From Chondrus crispus (taxonomy: Eukaryota > Rhodophyta > Florideophyceae > Gigartinales > Gigartinaceae), in the NCBI RefSeq assembly GCF_000350225.1, contig NW_005178999.1, positions 165,058-229,057 on the forward strand: a stretch of 64,000 nt of DNA. The letters run 5' to 3'. Positions 51,129 through 63,531 of this stretch are shown here, piece by piece (within the stretch, counting starts at the first letter, position 1; each line of letters begins with the position of its first letter). A model generated the notes under the pieces. The model searched no databases, was not told where the DNA came from, and saw nothing but the letters and a program-made list of their open reading frames with translations. The position numbers were made by a program, and so were the translations under genes.

Positions 51129-52373
51129 GTAGCGCGCGCTGCGATTTTCCAGCCTATACGTGCGGTAGTCGACGGCCTTGGTGAACAGGTCGTTCAGCGG
51201 CCTGATCACCGGCAACCGTTTCGGATCCCGCCTCGGGGAAGACCGGCGGTCTCTGCCCCTGCGATGGCGGTCTCCTTCTCCGCCGGGGCTTCTGTAGCCC
51301 TCCAGATCGGAGTCTTCTCGCCGGAACCGACGTCGGTCGCGCGCATTGCGGTCTCCGCGGTCGCTTCTGCGCGATTCGTCCGACTCGGTGTCTTCGTCAT
51401 CGGAGGGGTATCCACCTCCTCCGGCATCGCGGTATCGCGTATAGCGTCCTTCGCGGTTATCATCGGAGGGGTAACCGACCCCTCCGGCATCGCGGTATCG
51501 CGCGTAGCGTACGTCGCGGTTCTTGCGCGTCGCCCTGTGGCTACGTCTTGTGTCTTCTTCCTCGGAGGGGTTTTCTTTACCCTCCGAGGTGTAGCCTTGA
51601 GCGCTGGGTGCGCTTCTTCTTCTCAACCGATACGGCTGTCGCTTTTCTGTCGCGAAGCGCCCCAGGCGGTTTTCTGTCCCGCGGGGGCCAGCCGTATCGG
51701 CGAGTACGGGAGGGCCATTTTCTGTGGGCCCTACTGTAGCACCATAAATTGGTGGGAGGTAAATGGTCTTACGCTCCGGGTGAGGGGCCATTGTACCGAT
51801 CCCGGGTGCGGCGCCGATCAGTTCAGCGTGCGTTAGCGTAGAATCCGGAGCGGTTGAGTCGCGCTGCTCGCGTGCGGCGACTCCTGCTCCGGCGAAGGTC
51901 GTGGCCAGACGATTGGCCACGGCGGAGCTGATCGCTCCCTTTAGAGCCGTACCGGACGGGGATTCTTCATCCACAGTGGTGAGCGCGGTCACCACCTCGC
52001 ATTGGACTTGAGCGGGTAGAAGTTCGTCCAAAAGCGGTGGTATCGCGCTGCGTACGAGCGCGTCCACGAGCGCGGGCACCGTTCGGTCGACGCATACGCG
52101 CGCTACCTGGGGGAGTTCCGTAGCGAGGAACTCCTCGACTCAGGCCCGGATGCGCTGCTGAATCGCGTCGACCATCCATTGGACGCGATTCTCAGTGCCT
52201 GCCGACACGGCCGGCATAACATCCGATGCGGACGCTCGCGTGCGGCCCGGTCGCCGTGGCAGTCGCAGCAGGGCTTCTGGGTTCTCCACCCGGGGGCACG
52301 ATGCGCCACTGCCACTGCGGGTGCTCAGACGCCCGGAGGCGGAGTCTCCCCCTTCTTCCGGTCGGTTCATCAT
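51129..52373 (-). pseudogene. Gag of a related gypsy element, 3'-truncated
   Basis: Starts at a double ATG (MMNRPEEGG, about 52373) behind its own LTR and primer site. It runs with one in-frame TGA (52140-52142) through a helical part ('PALVDALVRSAIPPLLDELL'), then a long Arg/Asp/Ser-rich tract with repeated 'GYPSDD'. It reaches 'PLNDLFTKAVDYRTYRLENR', homologous in pattern to the start of the complete element's capsid region. Coding is cut at 51128/51129 by the LTR of the 14.5-kb element. The rest is not found at that element's other side. Confidence 0.65.
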
Positions 52374-52482
52374 CGAATACGCTTCGCGATCGACGCGGTG
52401 ATTTCTCAACCTTTTCCGTCCGTACGGTTCTGCTCGCGATCGAGCGACTACGCGTGCGGCTCAACCTCAAGAGTTATCCCCT

Positions 52483-52496
52483 CCACAAGAGTACCA
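52483..52496 (-). promoter_or_regulatory. Probable primer-binding site of the minus-strand element
   Basis: TGGTACTCTTGTGG three bases after the LTR end, on the minus strand. Confidence 0.5.
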
Positions 52497-52499
52497 AAA

Positions 52500-53173
52500 T
52501 GTGGGATAACTCCTCTCCGCCCTGGGTTGGGTGAGAGGCGGAGGCTTTAGCGAGGGAGCACGCGGCGCGGACGCGACGCGCTAATTGAACCGATCGGACG
52601 AGCTCGCGAAAAAAGAGTGGCTCACTGGCCGGTTACACGCAGTCGCCCCGTGGTGCGTGAACGGGAGCGACCGGTAACGGGTTAGAAGCCAGCGCGCGCG
52701 ATAGACAACCGAAACGGACGTATATAGGCGCGAAAGGGACGGGGGCGAGCTTGCCCCAGTTTACCGGTAGGGACGGGTGTCAGGTCTTAACCCCTGAGAG
52801 GGACGCCTCGGACACCTGTCCCAGTACAGTAGTACAGTACCTGCCGCCTAGTGCGTGCCGGGTACTGTACACAATTAAAAAGCTAGCGCCATAATTACTA
52901 CTACCACACGGATGCTGCTGCTACACGTGTGCACTACTGTACACGCGTGTTGCTTACAGACTACCGCACGGACGACACGTGTGCTAACGTGCACACGTAA
53001 CACGCGTAGACTACCGCACAGACGACACGTGTGCCACTGTACACGTGCGCCACGCCACGGCCGGTTGGTCAACGCGCACGCTCCCTACTCGTGAGCACAC
53101 CCGCCCACGTGTGTACCGTGCAAGGCCGCACGGTTAATAACCTCCCCGCGCGCGCGACGGTCGTTATACTACA
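52500..53173 (-). repeat. 5' LTR of the truncated minus-strand gypsy element
   Basis: On the minus strand it begins TGTAGTATAACG at 53173 and ends CCCACA at 52500. This 674-bp length is close to the other family, whose start it shares, but the interior differs. Contains several ACACGTGT and TACTGTAC palindromic words and a TATATA (about 52718). Confidence 0.6.
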
Positions 53174-53579
53174 ATGAAAAGCGCTTAAGTTTTTGAACTG
53201 GTTTAGCGGAAGCCGTGGTAGGGGTTGGCGTAGAGGCGATCGTGGTGGTTGGTGATTGGGTGGGGACAGGCATTGCGGGCTGACATGGTTCAGAGGAGGG
53301 TGATGGGGCTGGTGTGTTGATGAGCTCTGACATTTTGAGTGTGGTAGCGGGTTGGAAGAGTGCCTGTTAATGGCGGAAGAGCGAAACATATTAGTTTCGT
53401 AGGATTCGGTTTGGAGAGAAAAATGACATCTCCACATTTTCGTTTTTTCGTGGCAATCGCAAACGTGACATACGTGTACCGAAATTTGTTTAGGGAAGCA
53501 CAAAAAAATCATCTGCATAAACTCTCTATTGACATGATGACAACTTGGTGACAACGTATTTGTGCGGAGGCGTCTGTCC
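53174..53579. other. No confident gene
   Basis: A minus-strand frame without ATG has a Cys/His-rich stretch (about 53450-53520) and a Pro/His-rich tail. It is not recognisable, and it is cut by the LTR element on its right-hand (53173) side. Confidence 0.25.
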
Positions 53580-53660
53580 ACGTCGACACCAGATCGCGTG
53601 CATTGCTGGAAGAGGGATTCACATAGCTTTCCAGTGCTCACCGCTGGGACTGCCCAGCAC
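53580..53660. repeat. Direct repeat D1 abutting the left inverted end
   Basis: ACGTCGACACCAGATCGCGT ... CCAGCAC, 81 bp, matches 63442-63531 with 3 substitutions and one 8-9-nt indel. D1 ends exactly where the left inverted repeat begins, and D2 starts exactly where the right one ends. Confidence 0.8.
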
Positions 53661-54043
53661 TGTAACGGTTTATGAGAAATAATTGTCCATGCACACGTGT
53701 AATTCGAAATTGTTACGAGACAAAGTGTCTATTCATACGTGTAATTCGAAAGTAGTTGCACAATCTATGCATATGTAAGAGGACCATATCCATGGTCCTC
53801 TTTGTTAGTTTTTAGAGTAGTAGAGCTACATTAGATTCTCTATAAAAAGGAGTGCGTGGGTTTGCAGAGTGGGAGTTCGAAGGGAGGCAGGCACAAACCA
53901 CCTGCTAACCTAGGCGCCTCCCAACGTTAGACCTACAAAGTGAGTCGACAGTAGAACCGCTTTAAAACATTTAATAAAGTTTTTTGAAAACTTTCAAAAA
54001 GTATGTCATAATTAGTTAACATTAAACTAAAGCACTAAAAGTG
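53661..54043 (+). repeat. Left terminal inverted repeat
   Basis: Contains a TATA box (TATAAAAAGG at 53841) pointing inward, a 43-bp partial duplication (CACGTGTAATTCGAAA twice) and a small palindrome insertion (53777-53802), both absent from the right end. Confidence 0.8.
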
Positions 54044-54088
54044 GTAGCATCGCATACACCGATTTCTAACCAGAATTTCTTGAAATTT

Positions 54089-54540
54089 CAGGGACTGAAA
54101 CTACTGCAAAAGCCGTAAATAAGGCAACAAAAGTCCCTAAAACAGAATCAGCTAAACTTGTGGAGGACGAAATTGCAGTGGTCAATTCAAGTAAAAACAG
54201 GAAAGGACGCCCGCACCAATCCCCCACGAGGTTGATATAATAACCGCTCTTGAGTCTAATATTTTAGATCAAGGACCCGTGATTGGATTAAGGGCATCCA
54301 GCAGTGCAACCAGAGGAGCTCAGTGTTCTACTTGTAAGACGTGTAAACCGGACAACCAATCCTGGATTGAGGATAACCTTTCAGACAATCAAATCAAATC
54401 TCTCATATTAGCTCGTGGGTTAAATTCAGCCGTCTCTACTTTAGATCATGAATACAGCAAAATATTAACAATTTGTAGTGCAATGTGCCTGGCAGGCCGC
54501 GAAAACAGTCCGACGGTCAAACGAAAAGAAGAAAAACAGC
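54089..54540 (+). CDS. Possible exon of an unknown gene
   Basis: Starts after a good acceptor (TTTCTTGAAATTTCAG at about 54074-54089). The frame is Lys/Thr-rich, then after a shift near a C5 run (about 54220) continues 'DIITALESNILDQGPVIGLR', 'CSTCKTCKPDNQSW' (Cys cluster) and 'LSDNQIKSLILARGLNSAVS'. The TIR promoter lies upstream, so it could be the unit's own first coding exon. The frameshift suggests decay. No family recognised. Confidence 0.35.
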
Positions 54541-57500
54541 AACAGCAACAACCACTGCCGATGGCACGCGCTACGGAGCGTTCGAGGCTCCCTTTCCCCT
54601 TGTGTAGGCTTGCGACCCACGGTAGCTCAACTCCGAAGGGGGGGTTAAGGAAAGATACCCGGCCCGGGAGGATAATAGCGGTAGAGACTTATGAAGACTT
54701 GAGTGCTCGACGAGTGCGGGTTGGGCTTGTCTACGAGAATGTAACCGCGGTTCGCTGGGTTGTAAGGCCAATGCTCGACGAGCGTCTTCAGCACCTTGGG
54801 TATAATCCAAGGTCTTCGACGGGGGCTTGTTCAGCACTACCCGACGGGATCGTAACCGTGTAGCAACGCTACTACCGACGTGTTGCCCGATGGCTAAAAA
54901 CACCCTCACCAGCGCGATCGCCATCGCGATAGGCGGTACCAACTCTGTCTTATACAGTAAGACCTTCGACGGAGGCGTCGTTACAACAGCCTTCCTACGG
55001 AACTTGAAACAGAAGCAGCGCTACACAACGTGTTGCCCGATGGCTAAAACGCCTACACCGGATCGGTCGCAACCGACTCCAATGGAACCAACACAATTAA
55101 GGGAAAAATAGATGTAGAGATAGAAAAGGTAAAGGATAAGAAAAAGGAATGGGACCCCGAGCAATAGGGAATGTCGTTAGCAGCGTAGAAGGGAAGCGGG
55201 TTGCGTGAACGGAAGCGGTCTTCGACGAAGGCGAAATCTAACTCCGGCAACTCGGGTTACCTTTACTGACTTGGTGGTCAGCGGGCTAAGGTATATATCG
55301 CCCCGCAGGAGCCACTACAGTAGCTTGCGGCGCTAGATCCTAGATCTAATCTAATGTCAGCAAATTAATGCCAACTAATTAACTAAATAAAATTAAACAA
55401 TTAAAAATTAAAACTGTGCAATTATTCACACGTGTGTCCCCCAACCCGGACTAATTGTCATATCCAATTATTTTCCGTTCTTTTCACCCCCTGCAGAGCC
55501 CTGTATTGCACTACATATCCCCCTTTTGAGCGCCCTTGCGCTACTCAACATCAACTTAAAATTGCCTCGTTCTCCTAACTCGCACTTTCCCCGTGCATCA
55601 TGTCTCCGACCGACGGTCATCTCGTGTCGTCTCTTCTGCTTCATTGGCTTCCCTTTTCGCGATTCCGTCGCGGTGTGTATAAGCAAGGGCAAGACGAAAA
55701 CCCTCTCCGTATATCCTCAAGTGACCCTCCTTCCCAACCACGCGTCGAATTCGCCCGATCCGCAAGCGGACAAAGTCCCTGTTCCAAACTCCGACAACGT
55801 GTGCTTACCAGATAAGCCCTGCGCGTTCTGGGTCTCCCTTTGGTGCCCCGGCTACGGCACCTTATCAGTATGTCTGATCTGGTTTTCCATCCGGGCTTCA
55901 ATCTTCATTCCCCTGTCGGCTGATATGCCTCTTCCTAACACTGTCCTCTCCTGAGTTCTGGTCCTCGAGAAGCAGACCTATCCTCTGGTTCTTCTCTCCT
56001 GTCCTCCCGTTGCCTTGCGAGCCAACTTGTGCCTCCCTTCTGTACGATCTCCATCTCCGGCCACGCATCCCGACGAATCGTCAAAACTCTCAGTTCCGTC
56101 CATCCCCCTGTTATTTTCAACTTCCTCTTCTTTTTTTCTGCGTACCGTCACTGCGGTCGTACCGCTCTTTTTACCAACTTCCTTCTCTTTCGCATTTTTT
56201 GATGATGCCGCCGTCCGTCTCCGGTCATGCTATTTCGGAGCCCGAGGCCCCCCCTCAAGAGCGGAGGCGCGACTCCCTTGTTCTCCGATCCTTGTTACAA
56301 CAGCTCTGTAGAAATCTCCTTCAACGTTCCCGTAGTCTCTCTGCACCGCTATTCCTTTTTCCGTTATGGTTCACGTCTTTCCTTCCCCTTTTCTCCCCTT
56401 CATTCCTCAAATTCCTCCTCTTTCTTGCGCATTCCCTTTCTCCCATTCGCGATGTGCGTTTTCCCTTTCCTCCTCTTTTTTGCATGTGTCTGCTCAGTGC
56501 AGACGCCTTCATGAATTCAACGTCATTTTCATTTCCGGGGTCGCTTGCCCCTTTTGCTTCTTAAAAACCCCCCTTTTTTCATTCTCCACCTTCAGACGGT
56601 CTCATTGTCTGTCCAGCTACCTCATCGAGAGAACGTACAAATTTGTGAATAGGGGTTTCATCTTTCCAATGGCCCCGCCTGGTTCACTGTCCGGTGAGAG
56701 GCCTCCGGAGGCGCCCTTGTAGCACGTTGCGGTCGTCGTAAGTCTCGTCATGTTGCCAACGTCCCGCAATAAATTCTACTTCTCGTACTACCTTCTCTGT
56801 TCTTTGAGATCGACTCCTGATCTCGCTTCGGCCTCCCCTCTTTTTTTTGTAGCGGCTGTGACACAGTAGAATTGAGATGTCTGCGGCGTGTAGGTCCGTG
56901 AAGATCCATTTCCTCGGAGCGACGCCGCCGTTGTTCACTGGTCTCTCGGATGAAGGTCTGGGTGCGTAGGTAGGCATGGGTCTCCATTGTCAATGGTCGC
57001 CCCTTTTTTTTGTTCAGGACCACGGCGATAATCACACGAAAAACGATGACAAGGTCCTTGTCTACTGTAAACTGAGATCACTTGCCTCACGTCCGCTCCT
57101 TTGGCCTTTTTCCAGTGGACGTGTTAAGTGACCTTAGTTGAGTGGTCCTTATTCGGTCACGGCCGTATCATCAAAATGCTGTTTGCGGTACCCTCCGTTT
57201 TCTGATGTCTGCGTACTCGTCCGGTACGTCTGAGGCGTGACACAGAATGGCCCACCACTTGATCAGGCCGATCATGAGGAGGAACTTCCCCTCACCGTCG
57301 TGTATTGTCTCTTGTCCATGGCGCCGCCCTGTTTCTACTGTACCGTGCGGCACGATCACGTAGCGTTGCTCATTCACAATGTCCCCTTGCGTGTACGTTA
57401 GTCCCACAGACCGTCCGCTCGAACCAACCAGAGTCTTTGTAACTGTAGACCCTTATCGAACGTCTTCAACGGCCTTCCCTTGATTGACCTGGTGGTCTTG

Positions 57501-60015
57501 CTGATTAGTGTCCGGGGGACGCGACCGGGTCTCCGACGTCACCAGAAAAATAGAATGTAGCCGAACAAAGCGAAGTGAAAGCCGAGCACGACAGACGCGT
57601 AACTTTTTCCTACTTAACGAATTTCCATCCCCAATCTGTCGATCCTGGTCTTGCGCGTCGGCGTCGCGGTGCGGGGTCGTATTCCGTCTTCACAAAAAAG
57701 CAACCCATTGTAGAGCAAATAAAAAATAGGCAGCTAGAAAGGGAGTCAAAGAACAGGAAGGAAAAGGAGGGGGTCGCCTCGGTAGGTCACTCAGGGTATA
57801 AACAAGGTCCTGAGCTGGGCGACGTCAGTCGCTGCACGCAACAGACAGATTGTCGGTCTCAAGCTCGTCGAGCGACACTTTCTCTCCGTAGAGGTCGTTC
57901 TCGCCGTATGAATAAATAAATCACAATCCGTTCCCCTTCTTTCTTTCGTCTTCCTTACACCGCCTCGAACAATGAGGTTTGCTGCAACAGTGGATAGCCG
58001 CGGTTTTGGGCAGGGGAGGACGGTTCCTATGCGAATGTTGTGTCTAATGATACGCCGATACCTCGAAATTGGCGTGACCTCTGTTCGGGGGGGGGAATGT
58101 CCATGCGACCATCGAGCGTCGGTCCCTTCATTCGTGGATCGTAATCACCTCGCCTAATGCGAGTTTGGCGACGTCGTCTGGCGGCGGTGTTGCGGGTGTC
58201 CTGCTCAGTCCTTGGTGGGTCTGCCGCCGGGGTACTTGTGCCGTCAGCTTTTAGCGAGCGACCAACAAATGCTGTGTTTGCCCCTTAATTTCGATAAAAA
58301 TTTCGAAGGCTGACTGTTGTTCCAATTTGACTACGCCACACTTTTCCGTTTGTCCCTTCTTCTTTGTGAAGTACAGTACACAGTACCTCTCATTTTCCTC
58401 CATTCATGTTGATCTGATGAGGGCGGATCGCTGATCCAGACGTGATTTTTCCCCACACGCGTCGGTGACGCGTGTATGTGTGCCAGTCCGGCAAGTTGTC
58501 TCTCGCTTAATTCCGGTTCTGTCTCCTTTGTCCTGCACCACCAAAATCGGAACAGAACACCGAGAAAGAAACCTTGAAGGCCTTTGGATAAGATCAAGAC
58601 TCGGTCCCCTTTCTGCAGCGCCTTCGTAGCGGTTGACGAGGCAATTTCCTTGATCTTCACTGGTTCTACAATCCTCTTTCTGCCCTGCGTGAGGTGGCCC
58701 TCACCCTGTTCTCACGATAAGCGCACCATTGTCAGCATCATACTTGTTCACTTGCCATCCTCCGACCATTATGGCGACGTCACTTTCGTCATCACCGGTG
58801 TACGACTTTCAGTGCGTAGGCGAGCCGACGGCATGCTTGCGAGATTTCCCCCAGACTGTCCCTCAGTCCGCGTATCAACTGCCTTCCTTCGGACCGTGGT
58901 CCTGTATCAAACAAAATCATAAGTAACACTGGCAGTGCCCGTCTCCATACGACAGCAACAAAATTCATAAGACACATCCGTTCTCGGTGGGGGCTGTTGC
59001 CGCGGATCCAAAGTATCACAGAGTGCGACCTTCTCACTGCGTTTCAAGCGCGATCCCGTATTACTTAGCCATGTCCTTCTACTCTGTACGTCGAAGCTTG
59101 CAGTGTCGGACCGTCACTATTTCTTGAAAAAGTGGGGAGGTTCCCTTTTTCCTTCACCATTGTCCTTTCTTGGGACGTTACCAACGCGTGCTCTCTCTTA
59201 TTCGTCGCGCTGTCTCCTCCTCGTCCGTCTATCGATTTGCCTTGTGGTCTTGTTTGATCGAGATCCGCGATACGCGGCCGCGTCCCCAGAGTCCTGCAAC
59301 AACAAAAAGAAATAAAATAAAATAGAACAGAGTAAACAGAACAGAAAAGAGGGAAAGAAAAGAAACAAAGAAACGACAGAGTTGAAGAGAGGTCATGGTG
59401 GTAAGTGCTAAGTAGATCACTCTAGAAAATAAGACTGGTTGTGCGCGTCGACGTCGGTCGCCGCGGGATGACTTCGTAGCAGCGTTCTTCTGTCGGTGGT
59501 CCATATGGACGGGTCTTCGTGCTCGTCGAGCATGGGCAGTGTGTTAGCAGTGAGTGTGACGATCGGGTTCACGTGAGGTCGGGTGGGGCTTGGCCGCGGG
59601 GCGCCTTAGAATATTCATGTCGCCGACTGTTGCAAGCGACAACCACTTCGCGTGTGTACTGCAGCTGCAGTAATTTTTCCTGCTTTTTGATTATAATTTC
59701 GCAGCATGGCTGGAATTCGAGCTCTGCCTTGCGTCGCTCGTTCAGCAGTTTGTTGTCGACACGCTTATTTTTTTGATTACATCATACCCCACGCGGGCGG
59801 ACCGCCTGTTCGAAACGTCATTTCTCGTGCGTACTGCGGTGAGGCGTGTTCGTGTTTTCCGGAAGGCTCAATGCCTCATCCAAGGATACAGTTTTGCTTC
59901 TCTGACTTGCTCTCCTTTCCTTCAAACTCCATATTTGCGAACCTCGTAGATGCGTTCCTTCCTCGAAGTTCTGACCTCTCAGTTGTTTCTAACCTACTAA
60001 CTCTATTTACGACGG
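54541..60015. other. Unassigned interior of the unit
   Basis: No convincing gene. A 22-bp word (contains GTGTTGCCCGATGGCTAAAA) occurs at 54878 and 55028. 55400-56700 is T/C-rich on the plus strand. A minus-strand frame at 58331-58710 ('VLILSKGLQGFFLGVLFRFW') has no ATG and no known family. Part of this may be the 3' region and LTR of the decayed chromovirus, but no LTR pair could be defined. Confidence 0.3.
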
Positions 60016-62655
60016 CTATCCCGGTTGTGCGTGCGACGCTTGCGTGGGTAAGGGTAGCCTTTTCCTTCGGAAATATGTGACTATCGCGCTGCGGGGGATT
60101 TGCTCAATAGGTTCCCACGTTGCGTCCTCGATGGTATACCCGTACCACCTCACTTTGAGAAATAGTTTCTCCTCGTCGTAGCCGTGGTCCACGATCTTGT
60201 CGATCACATACTCCTGACTCTCGGCTCCTTCTTCCTGCGTGTCCAACTGTCCTTCCCCTTTCCGAAGAGCCAGCGACTCATCCTCATCCTGCTCTTCCGA
60301 ATCTCCTATCTATTGTAGATCGGGCGAGATGTGCGCAGCTTCCTAATTTACCAACGGTCCGTCATCCGTCTTATTCTTCGCTTGCGCGGCGGGTTCTTCT
60401 CGTTCCCCTTCTCGATTGAGGAACTGTAGCGCTTGCCGTAGCCCGATTATCGGCGTGTAGTTCATGGGACTAGGGGCTAATTCGACTCTATCTCGCGACA
60501 CGCTCTCTTCTTGGTCGCCGATGGCAATGACGACCGTATTCTCAGTTGACTCCTTCACTTGATACGGACCCGTAGCCACTTGTGCCAACTTATGTTTCGG
60601 CTCGGTGGCCGTGCCTTGCTCTTTCCGAAGGAATACGTATGATCCTGAAGGGATGTCATACCTCGGTTTGCGGAGCCGTGCGTCAAAGTTTCGCTTGTAG
60701 CGCGCTTGTTCTTTTCGCAAGCTCTTATCAGCGCCTTTCATCAGGCTTTCCAACCACGACTGCAATTTCAGGTAGTACGCTCGATTCGAGCTAAATCCTT
60801 CCAAACTTGGCTGTGCTTGTAACGCAATGCTTCTCGGCGCCCGAGCTAACACCAGCTCGAAGGGCGCAATGTTCATAGTTCGATGAACTTGCGTGTTGTA
60901 TGTGAACGTCACAGCGTCGCTAAATAGGTCCCAGTCCTTGGGATGGTCTCCAACATATTTTCGCAACGCGGAAGTCAGCGTGCGGTTAAACCTCTCAACT
61001 TGGCCGTTGGCTTGCGGGTGGTACGTAGTCGTGAACACATTGCGTATGCCGAGAATTCGGCAGACGTTCTGAAAGAATCGGGCCGTGAACTGTGTTCCAT
61101 TGTCGGACAGCAGCTTGACCGGCGGTCCGTACACGAATACCCAATGGTGAACGAAGGCTTGTGCGATGTGCGCAGCTGATATCTTCTTCAACGGTACGGT
61201 TCGTACCAGTTTCGAGTATCGATCGCTGATCACGAGAATATACCAATTTCCTCGTTTAGTTGTAATTAGCTCGCTGAGGATGTCGATGGCGACAAACTCC
61301 AGCGGAGCTTTGGGCGTGAACAGATTCATTTCCTTCGTGTTTCTTCTTAACTTCACCCTTTCCCGCGCACATGCGGCGCAATTCTTCGCGACTGCATAGC
61401 AGTCTAGGGCCATCGTAGGCCAGTAAAAATATCTTCTCAATGTCTTGTAAAGTTTCCTGCCTCCCGGGTGTCCTGTCAATTTTGCGTAATGGCTTAACCC
61501 TAGGACGCGGTCCCTTAACGATTGTGGTATCACCACTTGTACAAACTCTGCCGCGGTACGGCATAGAGTTCCTTCGAGTTCCTCGGTCTCCATGCTGAAC
61601 GTTCTCACCTTTCCGGCGTCCATTTCTTCCTTGATGCGATTGCAGAAGGGGTCGACGGCTTGCTCGCGAATGAGCTCCTCCGGAGTGACAGCTTGGAATT
61701 GATCGAAGCGCTCAGGGGCGGTCCCCCCCTCAAGAGCGAGGATGTCGTCTATCGCGTCAAAACTTTCCTCGTCCTCCACTGTACCCTCGGCCGGTTCGGC
61801 CATAAAGCATGGGATTTCGTCGTCGATTTCGTCGACGGTTTCTCCTGCAGTCCGCAATCTTGACAGGGCATCAGCTTGGCTGTTAGCCTTGCCCTTCTTG
61901 TACTTGATTTCGAAATCAAATTCCGAGAGGCGGAGCCTCCATCGGATTAATCTCCCGCTGGGTTCGGTTACGTTCATCAACCACCTCAATGAGGCATGGT
62001 CGGTATGCACAATGAAGTGCTCGCCATATAGATATGGTCTTAAAGTCTGTACGGCCCAAATTAACGCTAGAAATTTGTATCTTTTCTGAAACAGAATAGT
62101 TTCTCTCGGCTGCGGCTAACGTTCTTGAAAAGAACCCGATGGGTTTACGTTGCGCATCCGGATGCGTTTGAAATAATGCAGCGCCAATTTGATACTCGCT
62201 TGCATTGGTGTCTAACGAGTATGGTAGGTCCTTCTTCGGCAGCGCCAACACCAGTGGTGCCAAGATAGCGTCTTTGAGCTTATGAAAAGCTTTTTCGCAC
62301 GGTTTGTCGAATCCTGCCAACCGGACCGGTTGTCCTTTCTTCAATAGTTGATTGAGCGGATGAGCGCTTTTCGCGTAATGTGGGACAAACCGACAGTACA
62401 CATTACAAAGTCCCAAGAAGCTTCTGAGCTGTGTCTGCGTTGGAGGGTACCTCACTTGTTCCAACGCCTCGATGCGAGCCGCATCAACCTGCAATGTACC
62501 TGGCCGAACGAAATTGCCCAGGTTCTTTATCTTTTCGACGAAAAATTCGCACTTGCGAAGCTTGAGCTTCACACCTGCCTTCTCCAATACAGACAGTATT
62601 TCATCAACATGAACAATGTGTTCTTACCAAGACTTGCTGAAGATTATTGCTTCGC
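60016..62655 (-). pseudogene. Chromovirus pol fragment (RT end to chromodomain), decayed
   Basis: From high to low coordinates: 'IIFSKSW', an in-frame TAA, the RT thumb ('LRSFLGLCNVYCRFVPHYAK'), RNase H ('SLDTNASEYQIGAALFQT'), a frameshift near 62080 just after NYSVSE, 'TDHASLRWLMNVTEPSGRL', the HHCC zinc site ('GHPGGRKLYKTLRRYFYWPT', CAAC), the DDE integrase ('KLLSDNGTQF', 'ANGQVERFNRTL'), two TAGs (60343, 60310) and a chromodomain ('VRWYGYTIEDATWEPIEQIP'). The RT palm with YLDD and everything upstream are missing; the break is at about 62655. Divergent from the 14.5-kb element's pol, so it belongs to another family. Confidence 0.85.
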
Positions 62656-62843
62656 GGGCGCGTGCGGCGCCTGGGTCTAGATCCGTGTACATCTACACAC
62701 CCCTCATCCCTTCGCATTCCACCGCGTTACCAGACCGCTTGCCCGCCGTTTACTCTGAACCGCATCCGCGCACGCTTCCTCGCCGTAGCTTGGTCTACAG
62801 TAGTGCGCGTGACCTCACCACGAGTGGGAACACAGCGACATCT
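62656..62843. other. Junction sequence, no gene
   Basis: GC-rich stretch between the broken pol and the repeat copy; nothing recognised. Confidence 0.3.
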
Positions 62844-63131
62844 TTGTTAATTTTTAGAGTAGGAGAGCTACATTAGATTCTCCATAAAAGGAGCGCGTGG
62901 GTTTGCGGAGTAGGAGTTCCAAGGGAGGCAGGCACAAACAACCTGATAACTGAGGTGCGTCTCACCGTTGGACCTACAAAGTGAGTCGACAGTAGAACCG
63001 CTTTACAACATTTAATAAAGTTTCTTGAAAAACTTTCAAAAAGTATGTCATAATTAGTCAACATTAAACTAAACCACTAAAAGTACTAACAGTAACAGAG
63101 GATGTTAAACCACTAAAAGTAGTAACAGTAG
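62844..63131 (+). repeat. Extra internal copy of the inverted-repeat sequence
   Basis: Same orientation as the left end, matching from CTTTGTTA (53800) inward but lacking the outer 140 bp. It faces the right inverted end head-to-head, separated by short direct ACCACTAAAAGTA repeats, so 62844-63441 forms a long imperfect hairpin. Confidence 0.8.
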
Positions 63132-63441
63132 TTTTAGTGGTTTAGATTAATGTTGACTAATTATGACATACTTTTTGAAAGTTTTCAAGAAACTTTATTA
63201 AATGTTGTAAAGCGCTTCTACTGTCGACTCACTTTGTAGGTCCAACGTTGGGAGGCGCCTGGGTTAGCAGGTGGTTTGTGCCTGCCTCCCTTCGAACTCC
63301 CACTCCGCAAACCCACGCACTCCTTTTTATAGAGAATCTAATGTAGCTCTACTAGTCTAAAAACTAACATATGCAATAGATTGTGCAACTACTTTGGAAT
63401 TACACGTGTGCATGGAGAATTATTTCTCATAAACCGTTACA
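63132..63441 (-). repeat. Right terminal inverted repeat
   Basis: Reverse complement of the left end, without its 43-bp duplication and without the palindrome insertion. Confidence 0.8.
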
Positions 63442-63531
63442 ACGTCGACACCAGATGGCGTGCATTGCTGGACGAGGGATTCACACAGCTTTCCAGTGCT
63501 CACCGCTGGGACTGCCACTGAACGCCAGCAC
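63442..63531. repeat. Direct repeat D2 abutting the right inverted end
   Basis: Partner of 53580-53660; see there. Confidence 0.8.

Larger units (their letters stand above)
53661..63441. mobile_element. 9.8-kb unit with long terminal inverted repeats
   Basis: Ends TGTAACGGTTTATGAGAAAT (53661) and its reverse complement (to 63441). Inverted ends are 53661-54043 and 63132-63441. The interior contains a possible exon, unidentified pyrimidine-rich DNA and a decayed chromovirus pol on the minus strand, so the inside is composite. No transposase for the unit itself was recognised. Confidence 0.6.

Noticed and set aside
53870..53900. GTTCGAAGG resembling a tRNA B box
   Set aside because: No cloverleaf could be drawn around it, and it is inside the inverted repeat of the 9.8-kb unit.
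54827..55111. Repeated 'CCPMAK' peptide frame
   Set aside because: Explained by a 22-bp direct DNA repeat; no other protein-like feature.
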